A stretch of 64,000 nt of DNA from assembly GCF_018389385.1 (NCBI RefSeq), contig NZ_CP062698.1:2235501-2299500 (forward strand). Reading direction: 5' to 3'. Numbering within the stretch: the first letter of the stretch is position 1; each line of letters opens with the position of its first letter. Origin of the DNA: Anthocerotibacter panamensis C109. GTDB taxonomy: Bacteria > Cyanobacteriota > Cyanobacteriia > Gloeobacterales > Anthocerotibacteraceae. A program made the translations under genes and the position numbers. Below, one piece after another: positions 34,668 to 43,635 of this stretch. Below the pieces are notes generated by a model. It saw only the letters and a program-made list of their open reading frames with translations, did no database searches and was not told the DNA's origin.

Positions 34668-35261
34668 ATGAGTAGTTTACGCGTCGGTCAAGCCGCCCCC
34701 GGATTTACGGCGACCGCTGTCATGCCGGATGGGGACTTTGCACAGATCACCCTGGAGCAGTATAAGGGAAAGTTCGTGGTTTTGTTCTTCTATCCGCTGG
34801 ACTTCACTTTTGTGTGCCCGACGGAGATCACGGCATTTTCTGATAGTTACGCGCAATTTGCCGCTCTGGGTGCGGAAGTCCTGGGTGCCTCGGTAGACAG
34901 CCAATACAGCCACCTCGCCTGGATTCAGACTCCCCGCGAAGAAGGTGGTCTGGGCGAATTGAACTATCCGCTCGTCGCCGACCTCAAAAAAGAGATCAGT
35001 GCTGCCTACAATGTCCTTATCGAAGAAGAGGGCGTTGCGCTGCGCGGTCTATTCATCATTGACCCCGATGGCATCGTGCAGCATTCCACGATCAACGCAC
35101 TCAACGTGGGGCGCAACGTCGAAGAGACCCTGCGGGTGCTCAAGGCGTTCAAGTACACTCGGGAGCATCCCGATCAGGTTTGCCCCGCCAACTGGACAGA
35201 AGGGGAGGACACCATGATTCCTGACCCGGTAGCGTCCAAGAAATTCTTCGCCAAGGTCTAA
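34668..35261 (+). CDS. 2-Cys peroxiredoxin (AhpC/TSA family)
   Basis: A 197-residue thiol peroxidase that reduces H2O2 and alkyl hydroperoxides with thioredoxin. The peroxidatic Cys50 lies in [13 protein letters not shown] and the resolving Cys in [10 protein letters not shown] near residue 171. [13 protein letters not shown] and the C-terminal tail support the typical 2-Cys class. The ribosome-binding site AAGGAG is just upstream of the ATG. No operon partner was identified. Confidence 0.94.
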   Translation: MSSLRVGQAAPGFTATAVMPDGDFAQITLEQYKGKFVVLFFYPLDFTFVCPTEITAFSDSYAQFAALGAEVLGASVDSQYSHLAWIQTPREEGGLGELNYPLVADLKKEISAAYNVLIEEEGVALRGLFIIDPDGIVQHSTINALNVGRNVEETLRVLKAFKYTREHPDQVCPANWTEGEDTMIPDPVASKKFFAKV

Positions 35262-35602
35262 AAGCAATAAGGGGTATAGAGCAGTCTGTGCCCCTTTTCA
35301 AAATCTATTCTTGTAGCACTAAAAATAGCAAAAGGCTGTTTGAACAAACAGCCTTCAAGATACTCTTCCCGAACGATTAAAAGCAACCGTTTCGGTACGC
35401 AATAAATCTCAACTCCAAATATGAGCCCGAAGTCCTGTGTTGACATCGGAAGTCCTCGTGACGCTAAATCTGTAGGCTCCAGGCTTTAGCACGTCCAAAT
35501 ATACCTCATATCCTGCCGGTTGTATCAAGAATTTTAAGAACCCACCCTAAGCTGAAAATATCTAGACAGCCCTACACGTTGCCTCACGCCCCAGAAAACG
35601 AC
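35262..35602. other. Intergenic region with a perfect inverted repeat
   Basis: About 340 bases between the peroxiredoxin gene and the Zur-type box. It contains the inverted repeat AAGGCTGTTTG (35332-35342) / CAAACAGCCTT (35345-35355). Read on the minus strand this is followed by TTTTGCTATTTTT, so it could terminate minus-strand transcription; on the plus strand no T-run follows. A 62-codon minus frame over the repeat has no coding character. Nothing else was recognised. Confidence 0.45.
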
Positions 35603-35627
35603 TAAAATGAGAACAGTTCTCATTTTA
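35603..35627 (+). promoter_or_regulatory. Zur-type operator upstream of znuA
   Basis: A perfect palindrome with 11-base arms, TAAAATGAGAA-CAG-TTCTCATTTTA, ends 8 bases before the GTG of the zinc-binding protein gene. The core TGAGAA-N3-TTCTCA matches the general Fur-family/Zur operator form of cyanobacteria. Repression by zinc-loaded Zur is inferred from the palindrome together with the product of the adjacent gene. Confidence 0.75.
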
Positions 35628-35635
35628 GGCTTGCG

Positions 35636-36487
35636 GTGTGGTGCTGGCGGGTTTTGGTTTTGAGCGGATGGTTGCTAACTGGTGTGGTCCAGGCTCAACC
35701 GTTGCGGATTTTGGTCACTGTGGCTCCGCTCTCTGCTTTTGCCCAGGCGGTCATCGGGACACAGGGGGAGGTGGACGTGTTGGTGCCACCGGGGATGGAG
35801 GTCCACGACTACCAAGCGCGGCCTACGGACATTGCCAAAATCCGCCGCGCCGATGTACTCATTCAAAATGGTCTGGGACTCGAAGAATTTCTGGCAGGTC
35901 TGGTGGACAATGCCGCTGCACCCCACCTGCGGGTCATCGACACCAGTCGGGGGATCTCTTCTCTGGCTGGTTCGAGCAATCCCCATATCTGGCTCGATCC
36001 TCTGCGCGCCAAGCAGCAGGTCTTTGCCATCCGCGATGGCCTCAGTGCCCTCAACCCCAGTCTGCGGCGGACCTACCAAGCCAATGCTCAAGTTTATGGG
36101 GCACAGTTGGACCAGTTGGATCAGCGCTATCGTCAGGTGCTAGGTAGCCGTACCAGGGCGCTCTTTATGACCCTCGACCCTACTTTTGCTTACCTCGCCC
36201 AGCGCTATCACCTCCAGCAGGTTACGCTCTTCTTGACTGGAGAGAACAGTCTGAGCCCCCGCAGGCTCCGAGCCATCCTGGATGCCGTGCGTCATGAACG
36301 CGCTGGGATTCTCTTCACGCGTAAGGGTTTTGACCGTCAGTTGCTCCAGCCGTTGCAGGAGGACTTGGGAGTGAAGCTCTGTGAGTTGGATACCTTGGAG
36401 GGAAAACCCTTAGAGCCCAAGGGCTACCTGCGGGCCATGTACCGCAACCTGGTCTTTTTAGAGCAGGGTCTGGGATCTAGCCGTTAG
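35636..36487 (+). CDS. znuA: Zinc ABC transporter substrate-binding protein
   Basis: A 283-residue periplasmic cluster A-I metal-binding protein. A signal peptide (LVLSGWLLTGVVQA) is followed by VTVAPLSAFAQAVIG, then VPPGMEVHDYQARPTDIAKI (first metal His), then SNPHIWLDPLRAKQQ (second His). A third ligand probably lies in the C-terminal half. The His-rich loop often seen in ZnuA is missing, so manganese cannot be excluded, although the Zur-like box favours zinc. There is no permease or ATPase gene beside it. It ends tail to tail with scpB, with a 4-base stop overlap (TTAG). Confidence 0.85.
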   Translation: MWCWRVLVLSGWLLTGVVQAQPLRILVTVAPLSAFAQAVIGTQGEVDVLVPPGMEVHDYQARPTDIAKIRRADVLIQNGLGLEEFLAGLVDNAAAPHLRVIDTSRGISSLAGSSNPHIWLDPLRAKQQVFAIRDGLSALNPSLRRTYQANAQVYGAQLDQLDQRYRQVLGSRTRALFMTLDPTFAYLAQRYHLQQVTLFLTGENSLSPRRLRAILDAVRHERAGILFTRKGFDRQLLQPLQEDLGVKLCELDTLEGKPLEPKGYLRAMYRNLVFLEQGLGSSR

Positions 36488-36990
36488 GCCCCGGCGAGTA
36501 GTTCCATCTGCTTATCGTCGGCGAGCAGGGCAGCCACATCTTCGACCGCAAAGTACTGATAGAACTTCTCGGTGACGCGCAGGCGGTAGGTGCGGCTGTC
36601 ATCTTCTTTGTTTTTGGTGATAAAGTTCTTCTCGACCAGTTCGCGCACTTGATCATAGACGCCGGAGCCGCGCAGTTCGACGAGGCGGCGCTGGCTGATC
36701 GGGCCTTTGAGGGCGATGACCGCTAGGGTCCTGAGTGCCCCGACCCCTAATTCTGCTGGGGCGATGCGGTGGACCAAATGTTCATATTCGGGCTTGAGTT
36801 GGAGGGCGTAGCCCTGCGTGCTCTCTACCACTTCCAAGGCGGAGTCACGGTGGCTGTAGTCGGTGAGCAATTCGATGAGTGCTGACAAAACTTCTGCCTG
36901 CGGGGCGCGGCTCAAACGGGCCAACTCCTCCAGCGCAAGTGGGCGGGCTTTGAGGTAAAGAATAGCCTCGATCTGGCGAGTCAGGTTCAT
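36484..36990 (-). CDS. scpB: Segregation and condensation protein B
   Basis: A subunit of the SMC-ScpAB condensin that compacts and segregates chromosomes. The 168-residue protein has two winged-helix domains: LTRQIEAILYLKARPLALEE at the start, and LGVGALRTLAVIALKGPISQ followed by RRLVELRGSGVYDQVRELVE in the second. TYRLRVTEKFYQYFAVED is the typical C-terminal end. It lies downstream of ftsX on the same strand (42-base gap), so co-transcription is plausible. Confidence 0.92.
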   Translation of the reverse strand: MNLTRQIEAILYLKARPLALEELARLSRAPQAEVLSALIELLTDYSHRDSALEVVESTQGYALQLKPEYEHLVHRIAPAELGVGALRTLAVIALKGPISQRRLVELRGSGVYDQVRELVEKNFITKNKEDDSRTYRLRVTEKFYQYFAVEDVAALLADDKQMELLAGA

Positions 36991-37032
36991 ATTCTTGAGT
37001 GTAGCGGAATCTTTGGGAGCTTCCCTTTTATG

Positions 37033-37917
37033 TCAGTGCTTCGCATAGCGCACAACAGCCAAGAAACTCCCCAGACTCCCCAAGACAATGCCGCTTGCTG
37101 CCAAGATGACTGGCAGATGCCAAGGTGTAGGTGCAGCATCACTCAAAGAGAGAAAAGGTAGATAACTTTGAAGCTGTTGTTGGATAAAGTTTCCTGTGAT
37201 GGTGATGAGACTCCAGGCCGCCGCCGCCCCAAGCACGCCCAGCACCAGCCCTTCCAGGACAAAAGGGAGATAAATCCACGTAGGGTTGGCCCCAACCAGT
37301 TGCATAACCTCAATCTCACGCTGCCGCGCTGCAACCACCAGACCAATCGTGGTCATCACCACGGCTACGGTTGCAATAGCCAGAAGGCCCAACAGCGCCA
37401 GTCCTGCCCAACTCACCACGCGCTTGATCTGCCCTAGACGCTCGGCAGCTTCACTCCCGTAGTGGACGGCTTCGACTTGAGGCCAAACCCGGACCACTTC
37501 TGCCACGGGCTTGACCGCCTCAGGAGTCTGGATCTTGAGATGGAGCACATCGACTAGGGGATTGCTGCCAAGGACGCGGGCGAAGTCCTTCTGGATGCCC
37601 ACTTCTTTCTGAAGGCGGGTCAGGGACTCCTCACGGGTAACCAAGTCTACCCCAGTTACCCCAGAGAGTTGGCGCACTTCGTTTTTTAGGTCCGCTCCCC
37701 GGCTACTGGGCTTGAGATAGACGGAGACCTCTAGCTGAGAGCCCAAGGCGGTAAGGCCCTGATCCATCTGCCAGACCCCCTGCCAGCCCAAGCCGAACAC
37801 ATAGAGCAGAGTCGTGAGGACACTGACTGCCGACCAGTTCATCCACCCAGCGCGGTATAAGCCGGTCAGGGTTTCGCGCAGGAGATAGTCGAGTTGGGTG
37901 ACAGTCCGGGTCAACAT
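37033..37917 (-). CDS. ftsX: Cell division ABC transporter permease FtsX
   Basis: A 294-residue membrane protein with four transmembrane helices in the FtsX layout. One helix lies near the N-terminus (WSAVSVLTTLLYVFGLGW), then an extracytoplasmic domain of about 120 residues with QLEVSVYLKPSSRGADLKNE. Three C-terminal helices surround ARQREIEVMQLVGANPTWI. With FtsE it regulates peptidoglycan hydrolases at the septum. ftsE is not adjacent here. scpB follows on the same strand. Confidence 0.92.
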   Translation of the reverse strand: MLTRTVTQLDYLLRETLTGLYRAGWMNWSAVSVLTTLLYVFGLGWQGVWQMDQGLTALGSQLEVSVYLKPSSRGADLKNEVRQLSGVTGVDLVTREESLTRLQKEVGIQKDFARVLGSNPLVDVLHLKIQTPEAVKPVAEVVRVWPQVEAVHYGSEAAERLGQIKRVVSWAGLALLGLLAIATVAVVMTTIGLVVAARQREIEVMQLVGANPTWIYLPFVLEGLVLGVLGAAAAWSLITITGNFIQQQLQSYLPFLSLSDAAPTPWHLPVILAASGIVLGSLGSFLAVVRYAKH

Positions 37918-38027
37918 GGCGGGTGTGCTTGTGTACTGTTTTAAAAAATAAGGGCTGCTGCTGAAAAACGCAAATGCCCCAGCCGCACCGTACCGTAGGA
38001 ATGAACTGATCCAAGAGACCGCGCTGT

Positions 38028-38873
38028 ATGGTGCTCCATCCCGAGAAAGCCTACTGTAACTTGTCTTTTCTAAACTCCGATGCCGCTCGTAATATTCGTA
38101 TTCTCTGTGAGTACGAGGAACCCAAGCAGCGTTTTTTGACAGAGCAGGTGAACAATACCATTGTGTTCTTCGGTTCAGCCCGCTGTATTGCCAGTGCGGA
38201 AGCTAAAGCTGCCCTTGAGCTTGCCCGACAAGGCGTTGCCCAAGACCCTGAGAATGAGACAGCCCGCAAGGAGCTTGACCGGGCGGTAGCCGCCCGACGG
38301 CTGAGCCGCTACTATGATGACGCCCGTGAACTTGCCGCAGACCTGACTGCCTGGAGCCTCAAGAAGTATGGCGGCTACCACTACTACATTTGTTCTGGCG
38401 GAGGACCGGGGATCATGGAGGCTGCGAACCGGGGAGCAGCGGATGTGCCGGGGGGGAAATCCATCGGGCTGGGGATCTCTTTACCCCACGAACAATACAT
38501 CAACCCCTGGGTCACCCCCGAACTGGCCTTCGAGTTTCACTACTTCTTCACCCGCAAATACTGGTTCCTCAATTTTTGTAAAGCGATGGTGATCTTTCCT
38601 GGAGGGTTCGGGACGATGGACGAATTGTTTGAGACCCTGACGCTGCTCCAGACCAGCAAAATCAAGGGCAAACTGCCTATTGTCCTCTTCGGGAGCAGCT
38701 ATTGGAGCAAAGTTCTCAATCTCGAAACTATGCAGGAGTTTGGCACGATTACCCGAGAGGACCTAGCGTTGATTTATCCCACGGACAGTGTCCCGGAAGC
38801 CTTCACCTTCATTACATCCTTCCTGATGCGAGCAGAAGACCCGACCGCCCTCGAAGTCCTACCGCACCTATAG
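38028..38873 (+). CDS. LOG-family protein (nucleotide 5'-monophosphate phosphoribohydrolase-like)
   Basis: A 281-residue Rossmann-fold protein. VFFGSARCIAS, then YYICSGGGPGIMEAANRGA, then the catalytic PGGFGTMDELFETLTLLQ are the LOG signature. LOG enzymes release cytokinin-type bases from their ribotides; bacterial homologues also act on AMP. It carries an N-terminal extension and a variable insert (residues 60-105) compared with short LOG proteins. GTG and ATG options exist near 38028. It is followed 5 bases later by the convergent ycf54. Confidence 0.88.
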   Translation: MVLHPEKAYCNLSFLNSDAARNIRILCEYEEPKQRFLTEQVNNTIVFFGSARCIASAEAKAALELARQGVAQDPENETARKELDRAVAARRLSRYYDDARELAADLTAWSLKKYGGYHYYICSGGGPGIMEAANRGAADVPGGKSIGLGISLPHEQYINPWVTPELAFEFHYFFTRKYWFLNFCKAMVIFPGGFGTMDELFETLTLLQTSKIKGKLPIVLFGSSYWSKVLNLETMQEFGTITREDLALIYPTDSVPEAFTFITSFLMRAEDPTALEVLPHL

Positions 38874-38878
38874 AGGTT

Positions 38879-39181
38879 TCACCGGGGGATGTCGGCACTT
38901 TGCAAGGAACCCGTGACCACATACTCCAAGCGGTTTTTGAGCCAACGGATGAACATGGAATCCGTCGAGACAACTGCTATGGCGGGACGTGGACAGTCCC
39001 GTGTCACTGTCGCTAGCTGCGGCTCCTCCAAAAAAGTAGGCTCCTGCACCAGCCAAAAGTCGATGGCCTTATGGTGCTCCCGGTAGTTGCGGACTCGCTC
39101 GTCCAAGACTTCCTGGAGCGGTTCTTCGATGGTCATGAACTGCTTACTCGCCGCCACAAAGTAGTAGGTCTGCATGGGCAT
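38879..39181 (-). CDS. ycf54: Ycf54, Mg-protoporphyrin IX monomethyl ester cyclase factor
   Basis: A 100-residue protein required for stable, active oxidative cyclase (with AcsF/CycI) that forms ring E of chlorophyll. The family pattern is clear: TYYFVAASKQFMTIEEPLQE, VLDERVRNYREHHKAIDFWL, then QEPTFLEEPQLATV and STDSMFIRWLKNRLEYVVTG. It belongs to all oxygenic phototrophs' pigment machinery and is a strong cyanobacterial marker. No cyclase gene is adjacent. Confidence 0.92.
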   Translation of the reverse strand: MPMQTYYFVAASKQFMTIEEPLQEVLDERVRNYREHHKAIDFWLVQEPTFLEEPQLATVTRDCPRPAIAVVSTDSMFIRWLKNRLEYVVTGSLQSADIPR

Positions 39182-39301
39182 GTGCTAACTCCAACTTCTC
39201 ACTGTAGCGCAGAAGGGTTTTGCAGCTTCGGGCACTACCGAAGGGCCGGGGAAACCCTATCGTGAAGCAAATCCTGAAGCAACTTATAACGGGGCACCAG
39301 A

Positions 39302-40546
39302 ATGGAGCGGTGGATTAGTGGATTGGGGCTGGGGGTGATGCTATTGATGTGCTTTGCTTGCTGCCCACCCGCTCTGCGCAAACAGATTAAGCCCAGATTG
39401 GTCGTGGGGGGCATCCTGCTTCAGTTCGGCTTTGCCTTTCTCATTCTCAAGACACCAGCACGGGTCCTTTTTGCAGGGGCTAACGCGGTAGTCAACGACC
39501 TGCTTCAATACGCACAAGAGGGCTCTCGCTTTGTTTTTGGGGATTTGGTGAGCCGGGTGGATAGCTTCGGATTTATCTTTGCTTTTCAGGTCTTGCCCAG
39601 CATTGTTTTTTTCTCGGCGCTCATCTCGGTCCTCTATTATCTGGGGGTGATGCAGTGGATGGTCACGTTGATCGGTGGGGGGCTAGCATACCTCCTGGGC
39701 ACGAGCCAAACCGAATCTGTGGCGGCGGCAGCCAATATTTTCCTGGGCCAGATTGAAGCCCCGCTTGTGGTCAAGCCCTACATCGACACCATGACTCGTT
39801 CAGAACTCCTCGCCCTTATGGTCCCCGGAATGGCCTCGATTGCCGGGGGCGTGCTCGCAGCCTACGTGGGTCTATTGAATCCCTACTTCCCCGATATTGC
39901 CGGTCACCTGCTTGCAGCCAGCTTCATGTCCGCACCCGCCGCCTTGGTCACAGCAAAAATCATCCTCCCCGAGAGCGATTTCTCGGCTACCCAGAGCAAA
40001 GAAAAGATTAACTTCGCCAAACTCGACGCTAACCTCATTGATGCAGCTACTCGGGGTACCCGCGAAGGCGTAGGTATTGCTGTGGGGGTAGGGGCAACGC
40101 TGATTGCCTTCATTGCCTTAGTCGCCTTGGTCAATGCGTTGTTGGGTAACCTCGGTCAGCTATTTGGTCTGACCCTCACCCTCCAAAGTATCTTGGGCTT
40201 ACTCTTTGCACCTCTTGCATGGCTCATGGGTATCTCCACTGCCGATATTTTTATTGTTGGTAATCTCCTTGGGCAAAAACTGGTCCTTAATGAGTTTGTA
40301 GCTTATACAACCTTGGCTGAGATCGTTAAACCGGGCGGCACCGAGTTGAGCCACCGTTCAGTTATCCTTGCTAGCTACGCCCTATGTGGTTTCGCCAACC
40401 TGAGTTCCGTCGGTATCCAGGTAGCCGGTATTGGGAGCCTCGCCCCAGGACGCAGGGTAGACCTTGCCCGCTTGGGGCTCCGGGCTTTGTTCGCAGGATC
40501 TCTGGCTACGTTTATGACCGCAGCCATCGTTGGCATCTTAATTTGA
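39302..40546 (+). CDS. nupC: Concentrative nucleoside transporter (NupC/CNT family)
   Basis: A 414-residue integral membrane protein. The diagnostic CNT stretch LLGTSQTESVAAAANIFLGQ continues with IEAPLVVKPYI, followed by SELLALMVPGMASIAGGVLA. The C-terminal YALCGFANLSSVGIQVAGIG is also typical. It imports nucleosides with sodium or protons across the plasma membrane. The ATG at 39302 directly precedes the first helix. It is monocistronic; the next gene on the same strand is psbA, after about 190 bases. Confidence 0.93.
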   Translation: MERWISGLGLGVMLLMCFACCPPALRKQIKPRLVVGGILLQFGFAFLILKTPARVLFAGANAVVNDLLQYAQEGSRFVFGDLVSRVDSFGFIFAFQVLPSIVFFSALISVLYYLGVMQWMVTLIGGGLAYLLGTSQTESVAAAANIFLGQIEAPLVVKPYIDTMTRSELLALMVPGMASIAGGVLAAYVGLLNPYFPDIAGHLLAASFMSAPAALVTAKIILPESDFSATQSKEKINFAKLDANLIDAATRGTREGVGIAVGVGATLIAFIALVALVNALLGNLGQLFGLTLTLQSILGLLFAPLAWLMGISTADIFIVGNLLGQKLVLNEFVAYTTLAEIVKPGGTELSHRSVILASYALCGFANLSSVGIQVAGIGSLAPGRRVDLARLGLRALFAGSLATFMTAAIVGILI

Positions 40547-40634
40547 GCGGGCCAGCCTGGGAATTTTTTGAATTTATGAGAAAAACTTCTAACTTACCTT
40601 TGCTCTTTTAGGAAAATTGCTTAGCAAAACGGGG

Positions 40635-40660
40635 GATTAGGATTTCTAATATGTCTAATC
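40635..40660 (+). promoter_or_regulatory. Inverted repeat in the psbA leader region
   Basis: GATTAG (40635-40640) and CTAATC (40655-40660) flank 14 AT-rich bases, about 80 bases before the psbA start. It could be a leader stem or regulator site; psbA leaders in cyanobacteria are known to influence mRNA stability. No promoter hexamers can be assigned with confidence. Confidence 0.3.
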
Positions 40661-40739
40661 ATGAACCCAGATACGTCAAATGTTTTAATTTGCGTTATAT
40701 CGCTTAACATTGTGGGGTACATCGTTAGAGGCTACACCA

Positions 40740-41801
40740 GTGACTGCTACTTTAGAGCGTCGCGCGTCTCGGGGCCTGTGGGGCCAATTCACCGACTGGG
40801 TCACCTCCACCAACAACCGTATCTATGTGGGTTGGTTCGGAGTGCTGATGATCCCCACCCTGCTGACCGCCATTACTGCCTACGTCATCGCCTTCGTCGC
40901 TGCTCCTCCTGTGGACATGGACGGCATCCGCGAGCCTATCTCCGGCTCCCTGTTGTATGGCAACAACCTGATCACCGGCAACGTGATTCCTTCGTCCAAC
41001 GCCATCGGCCTGCACTTCTACCCCATCTGGGAAGCTTCTTCCATGGATGAGTGGCTCTACAACGGCGGCCCCTACCAGTTGATCGTTTTCCACTTCCTGA
41101 TTGGCATCTTCTGCTACATGGGTCGGGAATGGGAACTGTCCTACCGGTTGGGTCTGCGTCCGTGGATCTGCATTGCCTACTCTGCTCCTGTGGCTGCGGC
41201 GACCGCTGTGTTCTTCGTGTACCCGATTGGTCAGGGTTCTTTCTCGGATGGGATGCCCCTCGGGATTTCCGGGACCTTCAACTTCATGTTCGTGTTCCAA
41301 GCAGAGCACAACATCCTCAACCACCCCTTCCACATGTTGGGTGTAGCGGCGGTGTTCGGTGGCTCGCTGTTCTCTGCGATGCATGGTTCGTTGGTGACCT
41401 CTTCGCTGGTGCGTGAGACGACCTATGAAGAGTCAGCCAACAACGGTTACACGTTCGGACAAGAAGAAGAGACCTACAACATCGTGGCGGCGCACGGGTA
41501 CTTCGGTCGTCTGATTTTCCAATATGCGAGCTTCAACAACTCGCGTAAGCTGCACTTTTTCCTGGCGGCATGGCCTGTCATCGGGATTTGGTGCACAGCT
41601 TTGGGGATCTGCACGATGAGCGTGAACCTGAACGGGTTCAACTTCAACAGCTCGATTGTGGATGCGCAGGGTCGGGTAGTGTACACCTGGGCGGACATTG
41701 TGAACCGTGCGAACCTGGGGATGGAAGTGATGCATGAGCGCAATGCCCACAACTTCCCTCTGGATCTTGCTTCTGGTGCTGAAGTCAAGGTGGCTGGTTA
41801 A
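40740..41801 (+). CDS. psbA: Photosystem II D1 protein
   Basis: The reaction-centre subunit that carries tyrosine Z and most ligands of the Mn4CaO5 cluster. From GTG 40740 (AGAGG about 9 bases upstream) the 353-residue protein numbers exactly like standard D1: Tyr161, Asp170, Glu189, His190, His198, His215, His332, Glu333, His337, Asp342 and Ala344 are all in place. Residue 130 is Glu ([10 protein letters not shown]), the form associated with high-light D1 isoforms. Residue 194 is Asn ([10 protein letters not shown]), where the common residue is Met. A 9-residue tail after Ala344 (SGAEVKVAG) would be removed by the CtpA protease. A longer TTG start at 40710 is rejected. Confidence 0.97.
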   Translation: MTATLERRASRGLWGQFTDWVTSTNNRIYVGWFGVLMIPTLLTAITAYVIAFVAAPPVDMDGIREPISGSLLYGNNLITGNVIPSSNAIGLHFYPIWEASSMDEWLYNGGPYQLIVFHFLIGIFCYMGREWELSYRLGLRPWICIAYSAPVAAATAVFFVYPIGQGSFSDGMPLGISGTFNFMFVFQAEHNILNHPFHMLGVAAVFGGSLFSAMHGSLVTSSLVRETTYEESANNGYTFGQEEETYNIVAAHGYFGRLIFQYASFNNSRKLHFFLAAWPVIGIWCTALGICTMSVNLNGFNFNSSIVDAQGRVVYTWADIVNRANLGMEVMHERNAHNFPLDLASGAEVKVAG

Positions 41802-41824
41802 TCACTGCTTCACCTAAAACTTAA

Positions 41825-41854
41825 GAGGAAGGCTTCCGCAAGGGAGCCTTCCTC
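41825..41854 (+). terminator. psbA terminator hairpin
   Basis: GAGGAAGGCTTCC (41825-41837), GCAA loop, GGGAGCCTTCCTC (41842-41854): a 13-base stem with one wobble pair 23 bases after the psbA stop, followed by GGTTT. The GNRA-type loop adds stability. Confidence 0.75.
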
Positions 41855-41892
41855 GGTTTAAAGGGTGTCGGATAATGGTAGGTCTAATCGTC

Positions 41893-43458
41893 CTACGAAG
41901 AAAACTCGTCCTTGAGCCGTTTCCAGATATCCCGGCTCACAGTGCTCACCCTGCGCCAAGTTTGGTGGACAAGCGCAGTATTGATCAGGAGCGGAGCTAT
42001 GTTTCCTGAGGAGGCTATCCGGCCTATTTTTATGGGCGAGAGGAAGGGGAGCGCGGAATTTTGAGGCTCCAGTTTACGGCCTCGGGCGGCGGCAGCGAGA
42101 GCAGCAACCACGTCAGAGGGTGTCGCATGGGGCAAGAGCGTGGGTTCAGATGTAGGTGGGGTTTCCTGCTCTTTTAGGTAGCGAGCCTTGGCAGCTATGG
42201 TTTGGGAGGCTGGGATTTGGGTTGTTGCACTGGTCGGGGGGGTCGGAGGAACAGGAGCCGGGACCTGCAACAGGCGTTCACAGAGCACAAAAGCGTCACA
42301 GGGACGTTCGTCAGGTGCGCTCAGACAGTCCTCCAACAGGTCAATCACCCAGACTGGTACCTGCTGGCGGGTGAGCGTGCGGCGGATATTGGTCGGTTCC
42401 GCTTCGACATCGCCAATCAACAACTGGAAAGCCGTCACCCCCAATGCATATACATCCCCCTTCTTAAGCCCGTCGAGGTCCTCCCGTGCGACCCGCCCCT
42501 GACGGATCTCCGGGGGCATATAAAGCGGTGTACCCGCCACCCCTAACCCGACCGAGGAGAGCATAGGCGGCATTTGGGCCAAAAGGGAGAGATTATTCTC
42601 CACGCCAATACGCCCGAGGCCAAAATCTGTGATCACCGCCCGCCCATGGGTATCGAGCAAGACATTCCCCGGCTTGATATCGCGGTGGACGATGCCCCGG
42701 TGATGGGCGACCCCCAGCCCCATTGCCATCTGTTGAATCAACGACAGCGCTTTGGGAAAAGGGATACGACCTTCTTTTTGCAGGCAGCGGTGGATCCAGT
42801 CCACTAAATCTCCTCCTGGACAAAAAGCAAAAGCCAGATAGGGTGGGTCGGCAGCAAAATTGGATTGCTCTAGGCGGACCACATGAGGCGTGTCCAGTTG
42901 GCTCAGCAATTCCCGGAGGACATCGCGCTCCCGACGCAGAACCTGTGCAGCCAATGGGTCGGTACAAAACTTCACCGCGTGCTCCACCCGTTTGTCGAGG
43001 TGCCGTGCCCGCCATACCTCCCCAAAACTGCCTGCCCCCAGGAACTGCTGGAGTTGGTACTGTCCATCCCCAGTCACTTGACCGGGGTCATACTGTAAGG
43101 GCCTTACGGGCACCATGCGCGTAAAGTCGGCTACGCTCGCCAGCTTCTGTGACCCAGCTAAAAAGGTACGCGGGAGATTGAGGAGGGCTTGCTCTAGTTC
43201 GGCGACGCGTTCGGGAGGGAGGGGGCGGTTATGCTCCTGTTGGGCTTCTTCAATGGCCTGTCGGGTCTCTTGCACGGTGAGTCCGGCGATGGCTGCGGCA
43301 TTGTCCTGAGCTTGTTGTCCAGGGACGAACCACTCGCGGCGAATGACCTCCACTACAGCTATTCCGGCGCGGATCGTCGGGATGTCCAACATTTCCGCGC
43401 CCCCTGCCCAGAGCGCCTTGAGCAGGACGCGGCCCAGGTTTTTGCGGTCTGGATTCAT
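41893..43458 (-). CDS. Hanks-type serine/threonine protein kinase
   Basis: A 521-residue protein. An unusual N-terminal region of about 130 residues precedes a complete kinase domain. Gly loop FLGAGSFGEVWRARHLDKR, HAVKF (ATP-binding Lys), HRGIVHRDIKPGNVLLD (catalytic loop), ITDFGLGRIG (DFG), GTPLYMPPEI (substitute for APE) and KKGDVYALGVTAFQLL identify it. A Pro/Thr-rich linker and a C-terminal region without a convincing membrane helix follow, so it is likely cytoplasmic. Its targets are unknown. The gene is convergent with psbA. Confidence 0.9.
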   Translation of the reverse strand: MNPDRKNLGRVLLKALWAGGAEMLDIPTIRAGIAVVEVIRREWFVPGQQAQDNAAAIAGLTVQETRQAIEEAQQEHNRPLPPERVAELEQALLNLPRTFLAGSQKLASVADFTRMVPVRPLQYDPGQVTGDGQYQLQQFLGAGSFGEVWRARHLDKRVEHAVKFCTDPLAAQVLRRERDVLRELLSQLDTPHVVRLEQSNFAADPPYLAFAFCPGGDLVDWIHRCLQKEGRIPFPKALSLIQQMAMGLGVAHHRGIVHRDIKPGNVLLDTHGRAVITDFGLGRIGVENNLSLLAQMPPMLSSVGLGVAGTPLYMPPEIRQGRVAREDLDGLKKGDVYALGVTAFQLLIGDVEAEPTNIRRTLTRQQVPVWVIDLLEDCLSAPDERPCDAFVLCERLLQVPAPVPPTPPTSATTQIPASQTIAAKARYLKEQETPPTSEPTLLPHATPSDVVAALAAAARGRKLEPQNSALPFLSPIKIGRIASSGNIAPLLINTALVHQTWRRVSTVSRDIWKRLKDEFSS

Positions 43459-43635
43459 TCAAGAAGCTCCATAGAATACACGCGCCGATCACCCGCTAAT
43501 ATTAGCTAACAATTACACCATACAGGCTTGATGATAGATAGCAAAGTGTGAAATCTGCTCCCTCTTGTCCCCTTGCTTATGGGATCAACTTCTCCGATAT
43601 AGTAGTAGCAGTGCCGTCTTAGGAAGCTAGAGGTT

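Noticed and set aside
35258-35446. 62-codon minus-strand frame
   Set aside because: Lies over a perfect inverted repeat, has no family resemblance and no ribosome-binding site; treated as noncoding.
40752-41384. Long minus-strand frame inside psbA
   Set aside because: Shadow of strongly biased psbA codon use.
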